From the NCBI RefSeq assembly GCF_020982545.1, contig NZ_JAJKLK010000019.1, positions 868,001-932,000 on the forward strand: DNA of 64,000 bases, in the 5' to 3' direction. Shown here one piece after another: positions 26,985 to 36,622 of this stretch. The position numbers and the translations under genes are program-made. Below the pieces are notes generated by a model that was given only the letters and a program-made list of their open reading frames with translations, made no database searches and was not told the DNA's origin. Origin of the DNA: Streptomyces sp. MNU76 (GTDB lineage Bacteria > Actinomycetota > Actinomycetes > Streptomycetales > Streptomycetaceae). Every line of letters starts with the position of its first letter. Positions within the stretch are counted from its first letter, which is position 1.

Positions 26985-28361
26985 TCAACACAGGGCCACC
27001 GCCTGCCCGGTGGATCCCTGGGCGTCCTCTCGCTCGGCTGCCCAGGCCGTCAGTGGTGTGAAGCCGAGGTGCCCGCACTCGCCGAACACGGTGACGGGTG
27101 CCCCGCCGGAGAGGGCTATGAGGCGCCAGAGGCCGGGGCGGGAGCGGGCCGAGGAGGTGAGAGGAAGGGCGAGATCGCTGTCGGCGTCGATGAGTTGCCA
27201 GGAGTCGCCGTCCGGGGCGGGTATGACGCGGGTGAGCGTGACCGGGTACGCGTCGAGCCAGGGGTCGTCCTGGAGGGCCGCGCCGTACCGCGCGGCCGCC
27301 TCGGACGGGGTGATGCCCGGCGGGCGTACGGACGAGGGCTCGGGCGCGGTGAAGCGCTCGCCCAGCGCCGCGCGCAGCTGTCCCGCGCCCGGGTACGCCG
27401 CGACCTCCGCCTCGAAGGCCAGCCCCACGGGGAGCGACAACTCGGGGGCGCGGCCCGCGGCTCCGTAGGAGAGGAGCAGTGCCGTACGGCCCGACCCGGT
27501 GCCGTACAGCCAGATGCGGCGGGTGGTGAGGCGGGAGTCGGAGGTGTCGTACTGGGCGAGAGTGAGCCACTGGTCGCGGACCGGTGGGCCGTCCGGGGAG
27601 CCGGACAGGCCGATCCGCGAGCGGACCGTGGCCGCGAGGCCCTCCGGGAGGTGGTCGCGGCGCAGCCAGCCCTGGTCCAGCAGATGGAGGAGGGCGCACT
27701 CCTCCAGGAGGCGGACGGGCCAGCCGGGCCCCGAGCCCGGTATCGCGCCCAACTCCCGCACCCGTGAGGCCAGTCCGGGTGCCTGGGCGTCGACCATGCG
27801 GGCCGCCGTCTCCTCCCAGAGCGCGTATCCCGCCTGTTCCGCGGCGGCCAGGCCGCCGCGGAACAGGTCGGTCAGGCGCTGTTCGAGCTCCGCCGCGCCC
27901 GCGGTGATCCGGTCGGCGCGCCGCTCGGCCCGGCGACGCGCCGCCTCGGGGTCAGCGGACGTGGCCCCAGATGCCGCGTCCGTCCTCGTCGTCCTCTCCG
28001 CTGCGCGCGTGCGGCGGCCGGCAAGCCACTGCTGCGCCCAGTCCGGTGCCTGCCCAGGAGGCACCGCGGTGTCGTCGCCCGCCCAGAGCAGGAGCAGCCC
28101 CAGCGCATGCTTGCACGGGAACTTCCTGCTCGGACAACTGCACTTGTAGGCGGGCCCGGTGGAGTCCGCGACGTCGATCACTGTTTGATACGGCTTGCTG
28201 CCACTGCCTTTGCATAGTCCCCACACCGTCCCCTCGTCCGAAGTACCCGCCGACGACCAAGGTCCGGCCACGGCGAGTTTGCTTCCGGCTTTGCGCGACG
28301 CTGCGTCAGGTGCCAATGCCAGCACCTGCTCAGCCGTCCAGCGCACCCCCTGCTGAGTCAT
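26985..28361 (-). CDS. SWIM zinc-finger protein
   Basis: 458 residues. The SWIM motif CxCx6CxH is complete: Cys74, Cys76, Cys83 and His85 in YKCSCPSRKFPCKHALG. An Arg/Ala-rich linker and a long helical region follow, and the C-terminal half is beta-rich. SWIM domains bind DNA or proteins. It heads the SWIM-DUF5691 unit and is divergent from the MoxR gene. A TACCTT box six bases before the ATG predicts a leaderless mRNA; that box and the upstream TTGTCAGTG form a DNA-damage-type promoter. Confidence 0.9.
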   Translation of the reverse strand: MTQQGVRWTAEQVLALAPDAASRKAGSKLAVAGPWSSAGTSDEGTVWGLCKGSGSKPYQTVIDVADSTGPAYKCSCPSRKFPCKHALGLLLLWAGDDTAVPPGQAPDWAQQWLAGRRTRAAERTTRTDAASGATSADPEAARRRAERRADRITAGAAELEQRLTDLFRGGLAAAEQAGYALWEETAARMVDAQAPGLASRVRELGAIPGSGPGWPVRLLEECALLHLLDQGWLRRDHLPEGLAATVRSRIGLSGSPDGPPVRDQWLTLAQYDTSDSRLTTRRIWLYGTGSGRTALLLSYGAAGRAPELSLPVGLAFEAEVAAYPGAGQLRAALGERFTAPEPSSVRPPGITPSEAAARYGAALQDDPWLDAYPVTLTRVIPAPDGDSWQLIDADSDLALPLTSSARSRPGLWRLIALSGGAPVTVFGECGHLGFTPLTAWAAEREDAQGSTGQAVALC

Positions 28362-28367
28362 GTTCTG

Positions 28368-28390
28368 AAGGTAGATCCCACCACTGACAA
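28368..28390 (-). promoter_or_regulatory. DNA-damage-type promoter of the SWIM gene
   Basis: On the minus strand TTGTCAGTG (28390-28382), 8 nt, TACCTT (28373-28368): an exact match to the TTGTCRGTG-N8-TANNNT motif known from mycobacteria and served there by PafBC. Six bases separate it from the SWIM ATG. Confidence 0.8.
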
Positions 28391-28438
28391 TTGGCTTGCG
28401 CGATCCAATTTCCCCAGGTCAGACTGGATTGTCAGTGG
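28381..28438. promoter_or_regulatory. Inverted repeat shared by the divergent promoters
   Basis: CCACTGACAAT (28381-28391) and ATTGTCAGTGG (28428-28438) are perfect inverted repeats 36 nt apart. Each arm is the -35-like element of one of the two divergent transcription units. Confidence 0.75.
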
Positions 28439-28451
28439 CGTGGTGCAGTGT
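28429..28451 (+). promoter_or_regulatory. Candidate DNA-damage-type promoter of the MoxR operon
   Basis: TTGTCAGTG (28429-28437), 8 nt, then CAGTGT (28446-28451). The upstream element is perfect; the -10 box matches TANNNT at only two of three fixed bases. The gene starts 43 nt further on. Confidence 0.55.
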
Positions 28452-28494
28452 GGTCAGCAGATCCGAACCGGCCGAGCTGGAGGGGGACTCAGCC

Positions 28495-29661
28495 ATGCCT
28501 GCGTCTGCTGGAACGACCACTGTCGACCCGAGCCACAACCAGTCCGCGCCCGCGAACACACACCCGGGCGCCCGTCCGGACGGCGAGGTGCTGCGGGCGC
28601 ACGCCGAGCACGCCTTCGCCGATGAACTCGCCGCGCTGGCCGCCCAGGACGACCGGCCCCGGCCGGCCCGGTGGAAGCTCTCGCCGTGGTCGGTCGCCAC
28701 CTATCTGCTCGGCGGGACACTGCCGGACGGCACGGTCGTCACACCGAAGTACGTCGGACCGCGCCGCATCGTCGAGGTGGCCGTCACCACGCTCGCCACC
28801 GACCGCGCGCTGCTCCTGCTGGGCGTGCCCGGCACGGCCAAGACCTGGGTGTCCGAACACCTGGCGGCGGCCGTCAGCGGCGACTCCACGCTGCTCGTGC
28901 AGGGCACGGCGGGCACCCCGGAGGAGGCGATCCGCTACGGCTGGAACTACGCGCGGCTGCTCGCCCACGGGCCGAGCCGTGACGCCCTCGTGCCCAGCCC
29001 TGTCATGCGGGCCATGGCGGAGGGCATGACGGCACGCGTCGAGGAGCTGACCCGGATCCCGGCCGACGTCCAGGACACGCTGATCACCGTCCTGTCCGAG
29101 AAGACTTTGCCGATACCGGAGTTGGGGCAGGAGGTGCAGGCCGTCCGCGGCTTCAACCTCATCGCCACGGCCAACGACCGCGACCGGGGCGTGAACGACC
29201 TGTCGAGCGCCCTGCGCCGCCGCTTCAACACCGTGGTGCTGCCGCTGCCGGAGAGCGCTGACGCCGAGGTCGACATCGTCTCGCGCCGTGTCGACCAGAT
29301 CGGCCGGTCCCTCGACCTGCCGGCCGTGCCCGACGGCGTCGACGAGATCCGCCGAGTCGTCACGGTCTTCCGGGAACTGCGCGACGGCGTCACCACCGAC
29401 GGCCGGACGAAGCTGAAGTCGCCCAGCGGCACGCTGTCCACCGCCGAGGCGATCTCCGTCGTCACCAACGGGCTCGCCCTCGCCGCGCACTTCGGCGACG
29501 GCGTCCTGCGCCCCTCCGACGTCGCCGCCGGCATTCTCGGCGCCGTCGTCCGCGACCCCGCCGCGGACCGTGTCATCTGGCAGGAGTACCTGGAGGCCGT
29601 CGTCCGCGAACGCGACGGCTGGACCGACTTCTACCGCGCCTGCCGGGAGGTGAGCGCGTGA
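28495..29661 (+). CDS. MoxR-type AAA+ ATPase
   Basis: 388 residues. After about 60 variable residues comes a AAA+ core: Walker A GVPGTAKT (110-117), the EELTRIPADVQDTLITVLSEK segment in the Walker B region, sensor 1 NLIATAND (221-228) and arginine fingers at 241-243 (ALRRRF), then a helical lid domain. MoxR ATPases act as chaperones that load metals or remodel partners together with VWA proteins. It begins the MoxR-DUF5682-VWA operon, overlapping the next gene by GTGA. Start at 28495 after GGAGGGGG. Confidence 0.92.
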   Translation: MPASAGTTTVDPSHNQSAPANTHPGARPDGEVLRAHAEHAFADELAALAAQDDRPRPARWKLSPWSVATYLLGGTLPDGTVVTPKYVGPRRIVEVAVTTLATDRALLLLGVPGTAKTWVSEHLAAAVSGDSTLLVQGTAGTPEEAIRYGWNYARLLAHGPSRDALVPSPVMRAMAEGMTARVEELTRIPADVQDTLITVLSEKTLPIPELGQEVQAVRGFNLIATANDRDRGVNDLSSALRRRFNTVVLPLPESADAEVDIVSRRVDQIGRSLDLPAVPDGVDEIRRVVTVFRELRDGVTTDGRTKLKSPSGTLSTAEAISVVTNGLALAAHFGDGVLRPSDVAAGILGAVVRDPAADRVIWQEYLEAVVRERDGWTDFYRACREVSA

Positions 29662-32152
29662 GCGAGCGGGTGGAGGGAGCGCCGCCGGGCGGCGGCGCCG
29701 TCCGGGCCGACGGGGCGGGCGACGGGCCCTTGTTGTTGGGGGTGCGGCATCACGGGCCGGGGTCGGCCCGGGCGGTGCGGGCCGCTCTGGACGCGGCCCG
29801 GCCCCGGGTGGTGCTCATCGAGGGGCCACCGGAGGCGGACGAGCTGATTCCGCTGGCGGCCGACGAGGGTATGCGGCCCCCGGTCGCCCTCCTCGCCCAC
29901 GCGGTCGACGAACCCGGCCGGTCCTCCTTCTGGCCCTTCGCCGAGTTCTCCCCGGAGTGGGTGGCCATCCGCTGGGCCCTCGCCCACGGTGTCCCCGCCC
30001 GCTTCATCGACCTGCCGGCCGCACACTCCCTGGCCCGGGGGCACGAGGAGGACGCCGACGCCGAGCCGGAGGGGTCGGCCCCGTCGCCGGAGGAGGAGCC
30101 GCTGCGGGGCGACCCGCTCGCCGCGCTCGCCGAAGCCGCCGGGTACGACGACGCCGAGCGGTGGTGGGAGGACGTGGTCGAGCACCGGGGACGGGCGGGG
30201 ACGCCTTCGCGCCGTTCACCGTGCTGGAGGAGGCCATGGGGGCGCTCCGGGAGACGTACGGCACCGGGGGCCGCGACCGGGACCTGGTGCGCGAGGCGCA
30301 CATGCGGTTGCGGATCCGGGCCGCGCAGAAGGAGTACGGGGACGCCGGAGTGGCCGTCGTGTGCGGGGCCTGGCATGTGCCCGCCCTGCGGCAGAAGCGG
30401 ACCGTGGCCGCCGACCGGGCCTTGCTGAAGGGGCTGCCCAAGGTCAAGGCCGACATGACCTGGGTGCCGTGGACGAACCGGCGGCTGGCCCGGGCCGGCG
30501 GTTACGGCGCGGGCATCGACTCGCCGGGCTGGTACGGGCACCTGTTCGGCGCGCCCGACCGTCCCGTGGAGCGCTGGCTCACCAAGGTGGCCGGGCTGCT
30601 GCGCGCGGAGGACCGGATCGTCTCCTCCGCGCACGTCATCGAGGCGGTACGGCTCGCCGAGACGCTCGCCGCGATGCGCGGCCGCCCGCTGCCCGGCCTC
30701 ACCGAGACCACCGACGCCGTACGGGCGGTGATGTGCGACGGCTCGGACGTACCGCTGTCGCTGGTGCGGGACCGGCTGGTGGTCGGGGACGCCCTGGGGG
30801 AGGTGCCGGAGTCCGCGCCGGCGGTGCCGTTGCAGCGGGACCTCACCCGGCTCCAGCGGCGGCTGCGGCTCAAGCCGGAGGCCCTGGAACGGGAGTTGGA
30901 GCTCGACCTGCGGAAGGAGAACGACGCGGAGCGCAGCCGGCTGCTGCACCGACTGCGGCTGCTCGGCGTCGCCTGGGGCGAACCGACCACCTCACGCGGC
31001 AGCACGGGCACCTTCCGGGAGACCTGGCGGCTGCGCTGGGAGCCCGAGCTGTCCGTACGCGTGGCCGAGGCCGGGGTCTGGGGGACCACCGTGCTCGCGG
31101 CGACGACCGCCAAGGCCGAGGCGGACGCCGTCACGGCCGGCTCCCTCGCCGACATCACCGGCCTCGCCGAGCACTGCCTCCTCGCCGAACTCCCGGACGC
31201 CCTGCCCGTGGTGATGCGTGTCCTCGCCGACCGCGCGGCCCTCGACGCCGACGTCGCCCACCTCGCCCAGGCGCTCCCGGCCCTCGTGCGCTCCCTGCGC
31301 TACGGCGACGTCCGCGCCACCGACACCCGGGCCCTGGCCGAGGTCGCCGCGGGCCTCGCGGAGCGCGTCTTCGTCGGACTGCCGCCCGCGTGCGCCGCGC
31401 TCGACACGGAGGCGGCCCAGGAGATGCGCCGCCATGTCGACGCCGTGCACGGGGCGGTGGGGCTGCTGGGCGACGCAGTGCCGGGGAAGCGGGCGCCAGG
31501 GGACGGCGGCCTGCGGCCCCGCTGGCACTCGGTGCTCCACGTCCTCGCGGGGCGGGACACGGTGCCCGGCGTCATACGGGGGCGCGCCGTACGACTCCTT
31601 TTGGACGACGGGGAGTTGGCGCAGGACGAGGCCGCCCGGCTCATGGGGCTCGTGCTCTCGCCGGGCACGCCACCGGCCGACGCGGCGGCCTGGATCGAGG
31701 GCTTCGTCGGCGGAGGCTCCGGCGGCGGGATGCTGCTGGTCCACGACGAACGGCTCCTGGGCCTGGTGGACGCCTGGCTCACCGGAGTTCCGGGGGACGC
31801 GTTCACGGACGTACTGCCGTTGCTGCGCCGGACGTTCTCGGCGTACGAGCCGGGGGTGCGCCGCACCCTCGGCGAGCTGGTCCGCCGCGGGCCGGGCCGG
31901 CCGACGAGCGCGGCGGCCGTCGGTGGCGGCATACCGGGTTTCGCCGACGAACTCGACGGTGACCGCGCGGACGCGGTGCTGCCGGTGGTGCGGCTGCTGC
32001 TGGGCCTGGACGACGCCCACGAGGGCGCTCAGGGCGCTCACGGAGACCGGGAGAACGCCGAGCAGAAGAAGACCGAGCAGGAGCAGGCCGAGCAGGAGAA
32101 GACGGATCACGAGAAGGCCGGCGACAACGGCCTTGTGGGGGTGGCGGGATGA
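29658..32152 (+). pseudogene. DUF5682 family protein, frameshifted
   Basis: About 831 residues if one base is restored. The N-terminal part (GVRHHGPGSARAVRAALD, then LIEGPPEADELIPL) is a distinctive hydrolase-like start; it loses frame at the G4 run 30187-30190, just after EDVVEH. The next frame continues as GGDAFAPFTVLEEAMGALRE to the natural stop. One additional G joins them without loss. The remaining protein is helical, with a Gln/Glu/Lys-rich C-terminal tail. It starts with GTG overlapping the MoxR stop. In the cluster it is the largest partner of the ATPase; activity unknown. Confidence 0.82.
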
Positions 32153-32265
32153 CGAGTGACGGACTGCGTGAGCCGAGGCGGGCCGCCACGGCGGGGGCGG
32201 CAGGGACGGGCAGGGACACGGACACGGGCCGCGCTCGGGCGACCGTCCGACCACGGTCACGGTGA
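32149..32265 (+). CDS. Short ORF overlapping the DUF5682 stop (38 aa)
   Basis: Begins MTSDGLREPRRAA with an ATGA overlap and ends 36 nt before the VWA gene. The overlap suggests coupled translation, but the Arg/Ala/Gly composition is ordinary for non-coding GC-rich DNA. It may be a remnant of an older VWA start. Confidence 0.25.
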   Translation: MTSDGLREPRRAATAGAAGTGRDTDTGRARATVRPRSR

Positions 32266-32301
32266 TGCCTCTCTGGGCCCGGTTCCGTGCGGGGTGGACC
32301 G

Positions 32302-33468
32302 ATGACGGCAGGGGCCGGGGCGGATGTGACGGCCGAGCGGTTGCGGCGGTGGCGGCTGGTGCTGGGCGGGGAGTCGGCGGACGGTACCGGGTGCGCGCTC
32401 GGTGGGCGGGACGCGGCGATGGACCAGGCGTTGACCGCCCTGTACGGGAAGGGCGACAAGCCGGGGACGGGGCGGGACCGTTCGGCGGGACTCGGGGCGT
32501 CGGCGCCGTCCGTGGCCCGGTGGCTGGGGGACATCCGGACGTACTTCCCCTCCTCCGTCGTCCAGGTGATGCAGCGGGACGCCATCGACCGCCTAGGACT
32601 GTCCGCGCTGCTGCTGGAGCCGGAGATGCTGGAGGCGGTCGAGGCCGACGTCCACCTCGTCGGCACCCTGCTCTCCCTCAACAAGGCCATGCCGGAGACG
32701 ACGAAGGAGACCGCGCGGGCCGTCGTGCGCAAGGTCGTCGAGGACCTGGAGAAGCGGCTCGCGACGCGCACCCGGGCCACCCTCACCGGCGCCCTCGACC
32801 GCAGCGCGCGCGTCAACCGGCCCCGCCACCACGACATCGACTGGAACCGCACGATCGCGGCCAACCTCAAGAACTACCTGCCGGAGTACCGGACCGTCGT
32901 GCCCGAGCGGCTCATCGGGTACGGACGGGCCTCGCAGTCGGTGAAGAAGGAGGTCGTCCTCTGCATCGACCAGTCGGGGTCCATGGCGGCGTCCGTCGTC
33001 TACGCCTCCGTGTTCGGGGCGGTGCTGGCGTCCATGCGGTCCGTCAGCACCCGGCTCGTCGTCTTCGACACGGCGGTCGTCGACCTCACCGACCAGCTCG
33101 ACGACCCGGTCGACGTCCTCTTCGGCACCCAACTCGGCGGCGGCACGGACATCAACCGGGCCCTGGCGTACTGCCAGTCGCAGATCACCCGTCCCGCGGA
33201 CACCGTGGTCGTGCTGATCAGCGACCTCTACGAGGGCGGCATACGCGACGAGATGCTGAAGCGGGTGGCGGCGATGAAGGCGTCGGGGGTGCAGTTCGTG
33301 ACCCTGCTCGCCCTCTCCGACGAGGGAACGCCGGCGTACGACCGCGAGCACGCGGCGGCCCTGGCGGCGCTCGGCGCACCGGCGTTCGCCTGCACGCCCG
33401 ACCTCTTTCCGGAGGTGATGGCGGCGGCGATCGAGAAGCGGCCGTTGCAGATACCGGACAGCGAGTGA
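32302..33468 (+). CDS. VWA-domain protein of the MoxR operon
   Basis: 388 residues. A helical N-terminal half precedes a von Willebrand A domain (about 215-380) with a complete MIDAS: DQSGSM (223-228), Thr in LGGGTDINRAL and Asp in LISDLYEGG. VWA proteins of this type bind a divalent metal and act with MoxR ATPases in assembly or remodelling. The ATG at 32302 (MTAGAGADVT) follows GGGGTGGA. It closes the operon. No signal peptide or membrane segment, so it is cytoplasmic. Confidence 0.92.
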   Translation: MTAGAGADVTAERLRRWRLVLGGESADGTGCALGGRDAAMDQALTALYGKGDKPGTGRDRSAGLGASAPSVARWLGDIRTYFPSSVVQVMQRDAIDRLGLSALLLEPEMLEAVEADVHLVGTLLSLNKAMPETTKETARAVVRKVVEDLEKRLATRTRATLTGALDRSARVNRPRHHDIDWNRTIAANLKNYLPEYRTVVPERLIGYGRASQSVKKEVVLCIDQSGSMAASVVYASVFGAVLASMRSVSTRLVVFDTAVVDLTDQLDDPVDVLFGTQLGGGTDINRALAYCQSQITRPADTVVVLISDLYEGGIRDEMLKRVAAMKASGVQFVTLLALSDEGTPAYDREHAAALAALGAPAFACTPDLFPEVMAAAIEKRPLQIPDSE

Positions 33469-33745
33469 AGGCGGGCCGGCGGCGGCGCGCAACGGCGCAG
33501 CGACGGCCGTGCGTGAAGGCGGAGCGGTCGCGGGTGGCGGCGGTCGCGGCCGGGGTGGCAGGCGGTAACCGGACAAGGGAGGTTGAAAAACGGACATGAG
33601 AACGCGTCGGTGACAGGGGGCTTGTGCGGCGGCCGACGTCCCGTGCGAGGATCGGCAACACTTCACAGCCTTCACACGGGTGTTCGCATCTCGCGCATCT
33701 TCGCCCCGTACTCCGCCGTTCCGCCGCACCGGAGGAATTTCCGTC

Positions 33746-34801
33746 TTGATCCCAGCGACCGCGCTTCCCGGTGCCGGTGGCGTCCTGTGCGTGCTGCGCG
33801 GGGCCGCCGGGTGCCGTCTGGTGCGCGTGGCGCTGTTGGTGGGTGGACTGTTCATGCTGGGCGTTGTGTGCGGGGAGCGGGCGAGCGCCGCGGACGGGGC
33901 ACCGACTTCGCCGTCCCCGTCCCTCCTGACCGCCGTCACGCAAGACGTCGTACGGCCGGTCGCCGAGCGAAGGGTGCGGCCGGTCGCCGAGGTGGCCGCA
34001 CCGGTCACCGGGACCACCGTGAAGCCTGTCGCGAAGCATGTGGCGCGGCCCGTCACCGAGCGGATCGTGCGGCCGGCGTCCGAGAGAGCCACCGAGGGAG
34101 TCACCGGCGGCGTCCTGGAGCCGGTCGTCGGGGATGCCCTGCGCCCGGTCACCGAGTCGGTCGTGCGCCCGGTCACCGAGTCGGTCGTGCGGCCTGTCAC
34201 CGAGGGTGTCGTGGTGCCCGTGGGGGACCTCGTGGAGTCGGTGACCGGAGGGCTGGGCGGGGTGACGTCGCAGCTGCCGCAGGTGACCCTGCCGTCGCTG
34301 CCCGGAGTGCCGGGGCTTCCGGAGCTGCCGCCACTGCCCGGGCTGCCCGAATGGAACACCCTGCCCGTCGAGTCCCTGCCCGTCGGCGGCGTGCCCCAGG
34401 AGTCGGGGCCGAGGGAGCCCGAGAACCCGGGCCCGGCCTCGGACGGTGGCGCCGGGCATGACACCGAAGGGGCCACCGGTCCGGCTTCCGTCACGTACGG
34501 GCCGAAGGCCGTGGTCGGCGGTACGGCCGCCGTGCCGGCCCCGCACCGGACCGCCGGCGACCTGGACGCAGAGGGCTCGCCCGGCGTCCGCGTGCCGGCG
34601 CGGCACGCCCCGGACGGTGTTCCCACGGGTGCCCTCGGACGGCACTCCTCCCTCGACAACGGCGGGCCCCGGCACGCCGAGCCGCACGCCGTCGCCGCTC
34701 TCGACCCGGCGCCGCTGAGCCTCGTGCCCGGCGCTCGCGCGACCGACACCCCGGGCGGGACCCGGGACCGGCACCGGGACATCCCCGAGTCCCCCGGCTG
34801 A
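33746..34801 (+). CDS. Secreted protein with VVRPVTE-type repeats
   Basis: About 351 residues from a TTG start at 33746, nine bases after GGAGGA. A hydrophobic segment (VRVALLVGGLFMLGVVCGERASA) ends in an AxA signal-peptidase site. The mature N-terminal part has about ten irregular repeats of the form VVRPVTE / VARPVTE / VLEPVVG, followed by Pro/Leu-rich (LPGVPGLPELPPLPGLPE) and disordered Ala/Gly/His-rich sequence. No enzyme motif. It looks like a surface or wall-associated fibrous protein. The start codon is inferred from the ribosome site only. Confidence 0.7.
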   Translation: MIPATALPGAGGVLCVLRGAAGCRLVRVALLVGGLFMLGVVCGERASAADGAPTSPSPSLLTAVTQDVVRPVAERRVRPVAEVAAPVTGTTVKPVAKHVARPVTERIVRPASERATEGVTGGVLEPVVGDALRPVTESVVRPVTESVVRPVTEGVVVPVGDLVESVTGGLGGVTSQLPQVTLPSLPGVPGLPELPPLPGLPEWNTLPVESLPVGGVPQESGPREPENPGPASDGGAGHDTEGATGPASVTYGPKAVVGGTAAVPAPHRTAGDLDAEGSPGVRVPARHAPDGVPTGALGRHSSLDNGGPRHAEPHAVAALDPAPLSLVPGARATDTPGGTRDRHRDIPESPG

Positions 34802-35425
34802 GGGCCGGTCTCCCCACCCCGCCAGACCTGTAGCTCCGTGCCGGCCGACCACATCGGCCCGCTGTCCGGACGCCCCTCCGCGGTGCGGAGGACCGGCGGA
34901 CCACGAAGAGCGGTGGCTGCTCCGCCCGCGCTTCCCGCCCTCAGGTCACCCCGATCCCCGTCCCCTTTCGTGTACCGCGCCGCCCCTACGCCGTAGGGGA
35001 CGCGGCCACAGTCGACCGACCCTCCGTGCGGAAACCCGGACGGCCGAAAGCCGTCGGCCCGGTCCGGGCGGATGCCGGGGGCGGTGACGGACGGTCTCCC
35101 ATGGGGAGGAGATCGCCCGTCGGGGGCCCCTTCCACATCGGTGGAGGGCCTCTGGGAACCTCACCGGACGTACCCCCGTCCGGTGAGGTTCCGCACGCGC
35201 GGCACGCGGTGCCAGTGAGCGCGGCATCATGTGACAGGTATCACCGCTCAGGTGTGACCCTCGATTTAGGGGCCCTTCGGAAGCAGCGATAACCTGCGAG
35301 ACGGACATGCCGCGCGCTCGGACACCGTGTGCGCCTCCCTTGTGACTCTCGGCGGACGTCACGTTGCCCTTCGCGGCACGCCCACGCATAAGACGAACCG
35401 CGATCACTGATAGGGACGGAAGCGC
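34802..35425. other. Intergenic region upstream of sucC
   Basis: No supported gene. It holds the 16-bp hairpin at 35155-35192 and, in the last 200 nt, the sucCD promoter; AT-rich stretches such as GTGACCCTCGATTTAGGGG (about 35254) are the likely start region. Confidence 0.45.
35155..35192. terminator. Perfect 16-bp hairpin in the sucC upstream region
   Basis: Arms 35155-35170 (GGAACCTCACCGGACG) and 35177-35192 around a 6-nt loop. No T-run follows. It may terminate transcripts coming from the secreted-protein gene or have another RNA role. Confidence 0.6.
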
Positions 35426-36604
35426 GTGGACCTGTTCGAGTACCAGGCGAGGGACCTCTTCGCCAAGCACGGTGTACCGGTGCTGGCCGGTGAAGTCATC
35501 GACACGCCTGAGGCGGCGCGCGAGATCACCGAGCGGCTGGGCGGCAAGTCGGTCGTCAAGGCTCAGGTGAAGGTCGGTGGTCGAGGCAAGGCGGGCGGCG
35601 TCAAGCTCGCCGCCACCCCGGACGAGGCTGTCGCCCGTTCGACGGACATTCTCGGGATGGACATCAAGGGCCACACGGTCCACAAGGTGATGATCGCCGA
35701 GACCGCTCCGGAGATCGTCGAGGAGTACTACGTCTCCTACCTCCTCGACCGCACCAACCGCACCTTCCTCTCCATCGCCTCCGTCGAGGGCGGCATGGAG
35801 ATCGAGGAGGTGGCGGCCACCCGCCCCGAGGCCGTCGCCAAGACGCCCATCGACGCCAACGTGGGTGTGACCCCCGAGGTCGCCCGTGGCATCGTCGAGG
35901 CCGCGAACTTCCCGGCCGAGGTCGCCGACAAGGTCGCCGACATCCTCGTCACCCTGTGGAAGACCTTCATCGAGGAGGACGCCCTCCTCGTCGAGGTCAA
36001 CCCGCTGGCGAAGGTCGCCTCCGGCGATGTCCTCGCCCTCGACGGCAAGGTCTCCCTGGACGAGAACGCGGACTTCCGCCACCCCGACCACGAGGAGCTC
36101 GTCGACCACGCCGCCGCGAACCCCCTCGAGGCCGCGGCCAAGGAGAAGAACCTCAACTACGTCAAGCTCGACGGTGAGGTCGGCATCATCGGCAACGGCG
36201 CGGGTCTCGTGATGAGCACCCTGGACGTCGTCGCGTACGCCGGTGAGGCGCACGGTGGCGTCAAGCCCGCCAACTTCCTCGACATCGGCGGTGGCGCCTC
36301 CGCCGCCGTCATGGCGAACGGCCTGGAGATCATCCTCGGCGACCCGGACGTCAAGTCCGTCTTCGTCAACGTCTTCGGTGGCATCACCGCCTGTGACGAG
36401 GTCGCCAACGGCATCGTGCAGGCGCTGCAACTGCTCAAGGACAGGGGCGAGGAAGTCACCAAGCCCCTCGTCGTCCGCCTGGACGGCAACAACGCCGAGC
36501 TGGGTCGCAAGATCCTCTCCGACGCCAACCACCCGCTGGTGCAGCGCGTGGACACCATGGACGGCGCGGCCGACAAGGCCGCCGAGCTCGCGGCTGCGAA
36601 GTAA
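35426..36604 (+). CDS. sucC: Succinyl-CoA synthetase beta subunit (ADP-forming)
   Basis: 392 residues. Together with SucD it converts succinyl-CoA to succinate with formation of ATP in the TCA cycle. Visible are the N-terminal MDLFEYQARDLF start, the ATP-grasp elements KAQVKVGGRGKAGGVK and EVNPLA, and the C-terminal flavodoxin-like domain with FVNVFGGITACD. The start is GTG at 35426. It is followed by sucD after 18 nt in the usual operon. Confidence 0.98.
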   Translation: MDLFEYQARDLFAKHGVPVLAGEVIDTPEAAREITERLGGKSVVKAQVKVGGRGKAGGVKLAATPDEAVARSTDILGMDIKGHTVHKVMIAETAPEIVEEYYVSYLLDRTNRTFLSIASVEGGMEIEEVAATRPEAVAKTPIDANVGVTPEVARGIVEAANFPAEVADKVADILVTLWKTFIEEDALLVEVNPLAKVASGDVLALDGKVSLDENADFRHPDHEELVDHAAANPLEAAAKEKNLNYVKLDGEVGIIGNGAGLVMSTLDVVAYAGEAHGGVKPANFLDIGGGASAAVMANGLEIILGDPDVKSVFVNVFGGITACDEVANGIVQALQLLKDRGEEVTKPLVVRLDGNNAELGRKILSDANHPLVQRVDTMDGAADKAAELAAAK

Positions 36605-36622
36605 GGACGAGGGAACACAGCC

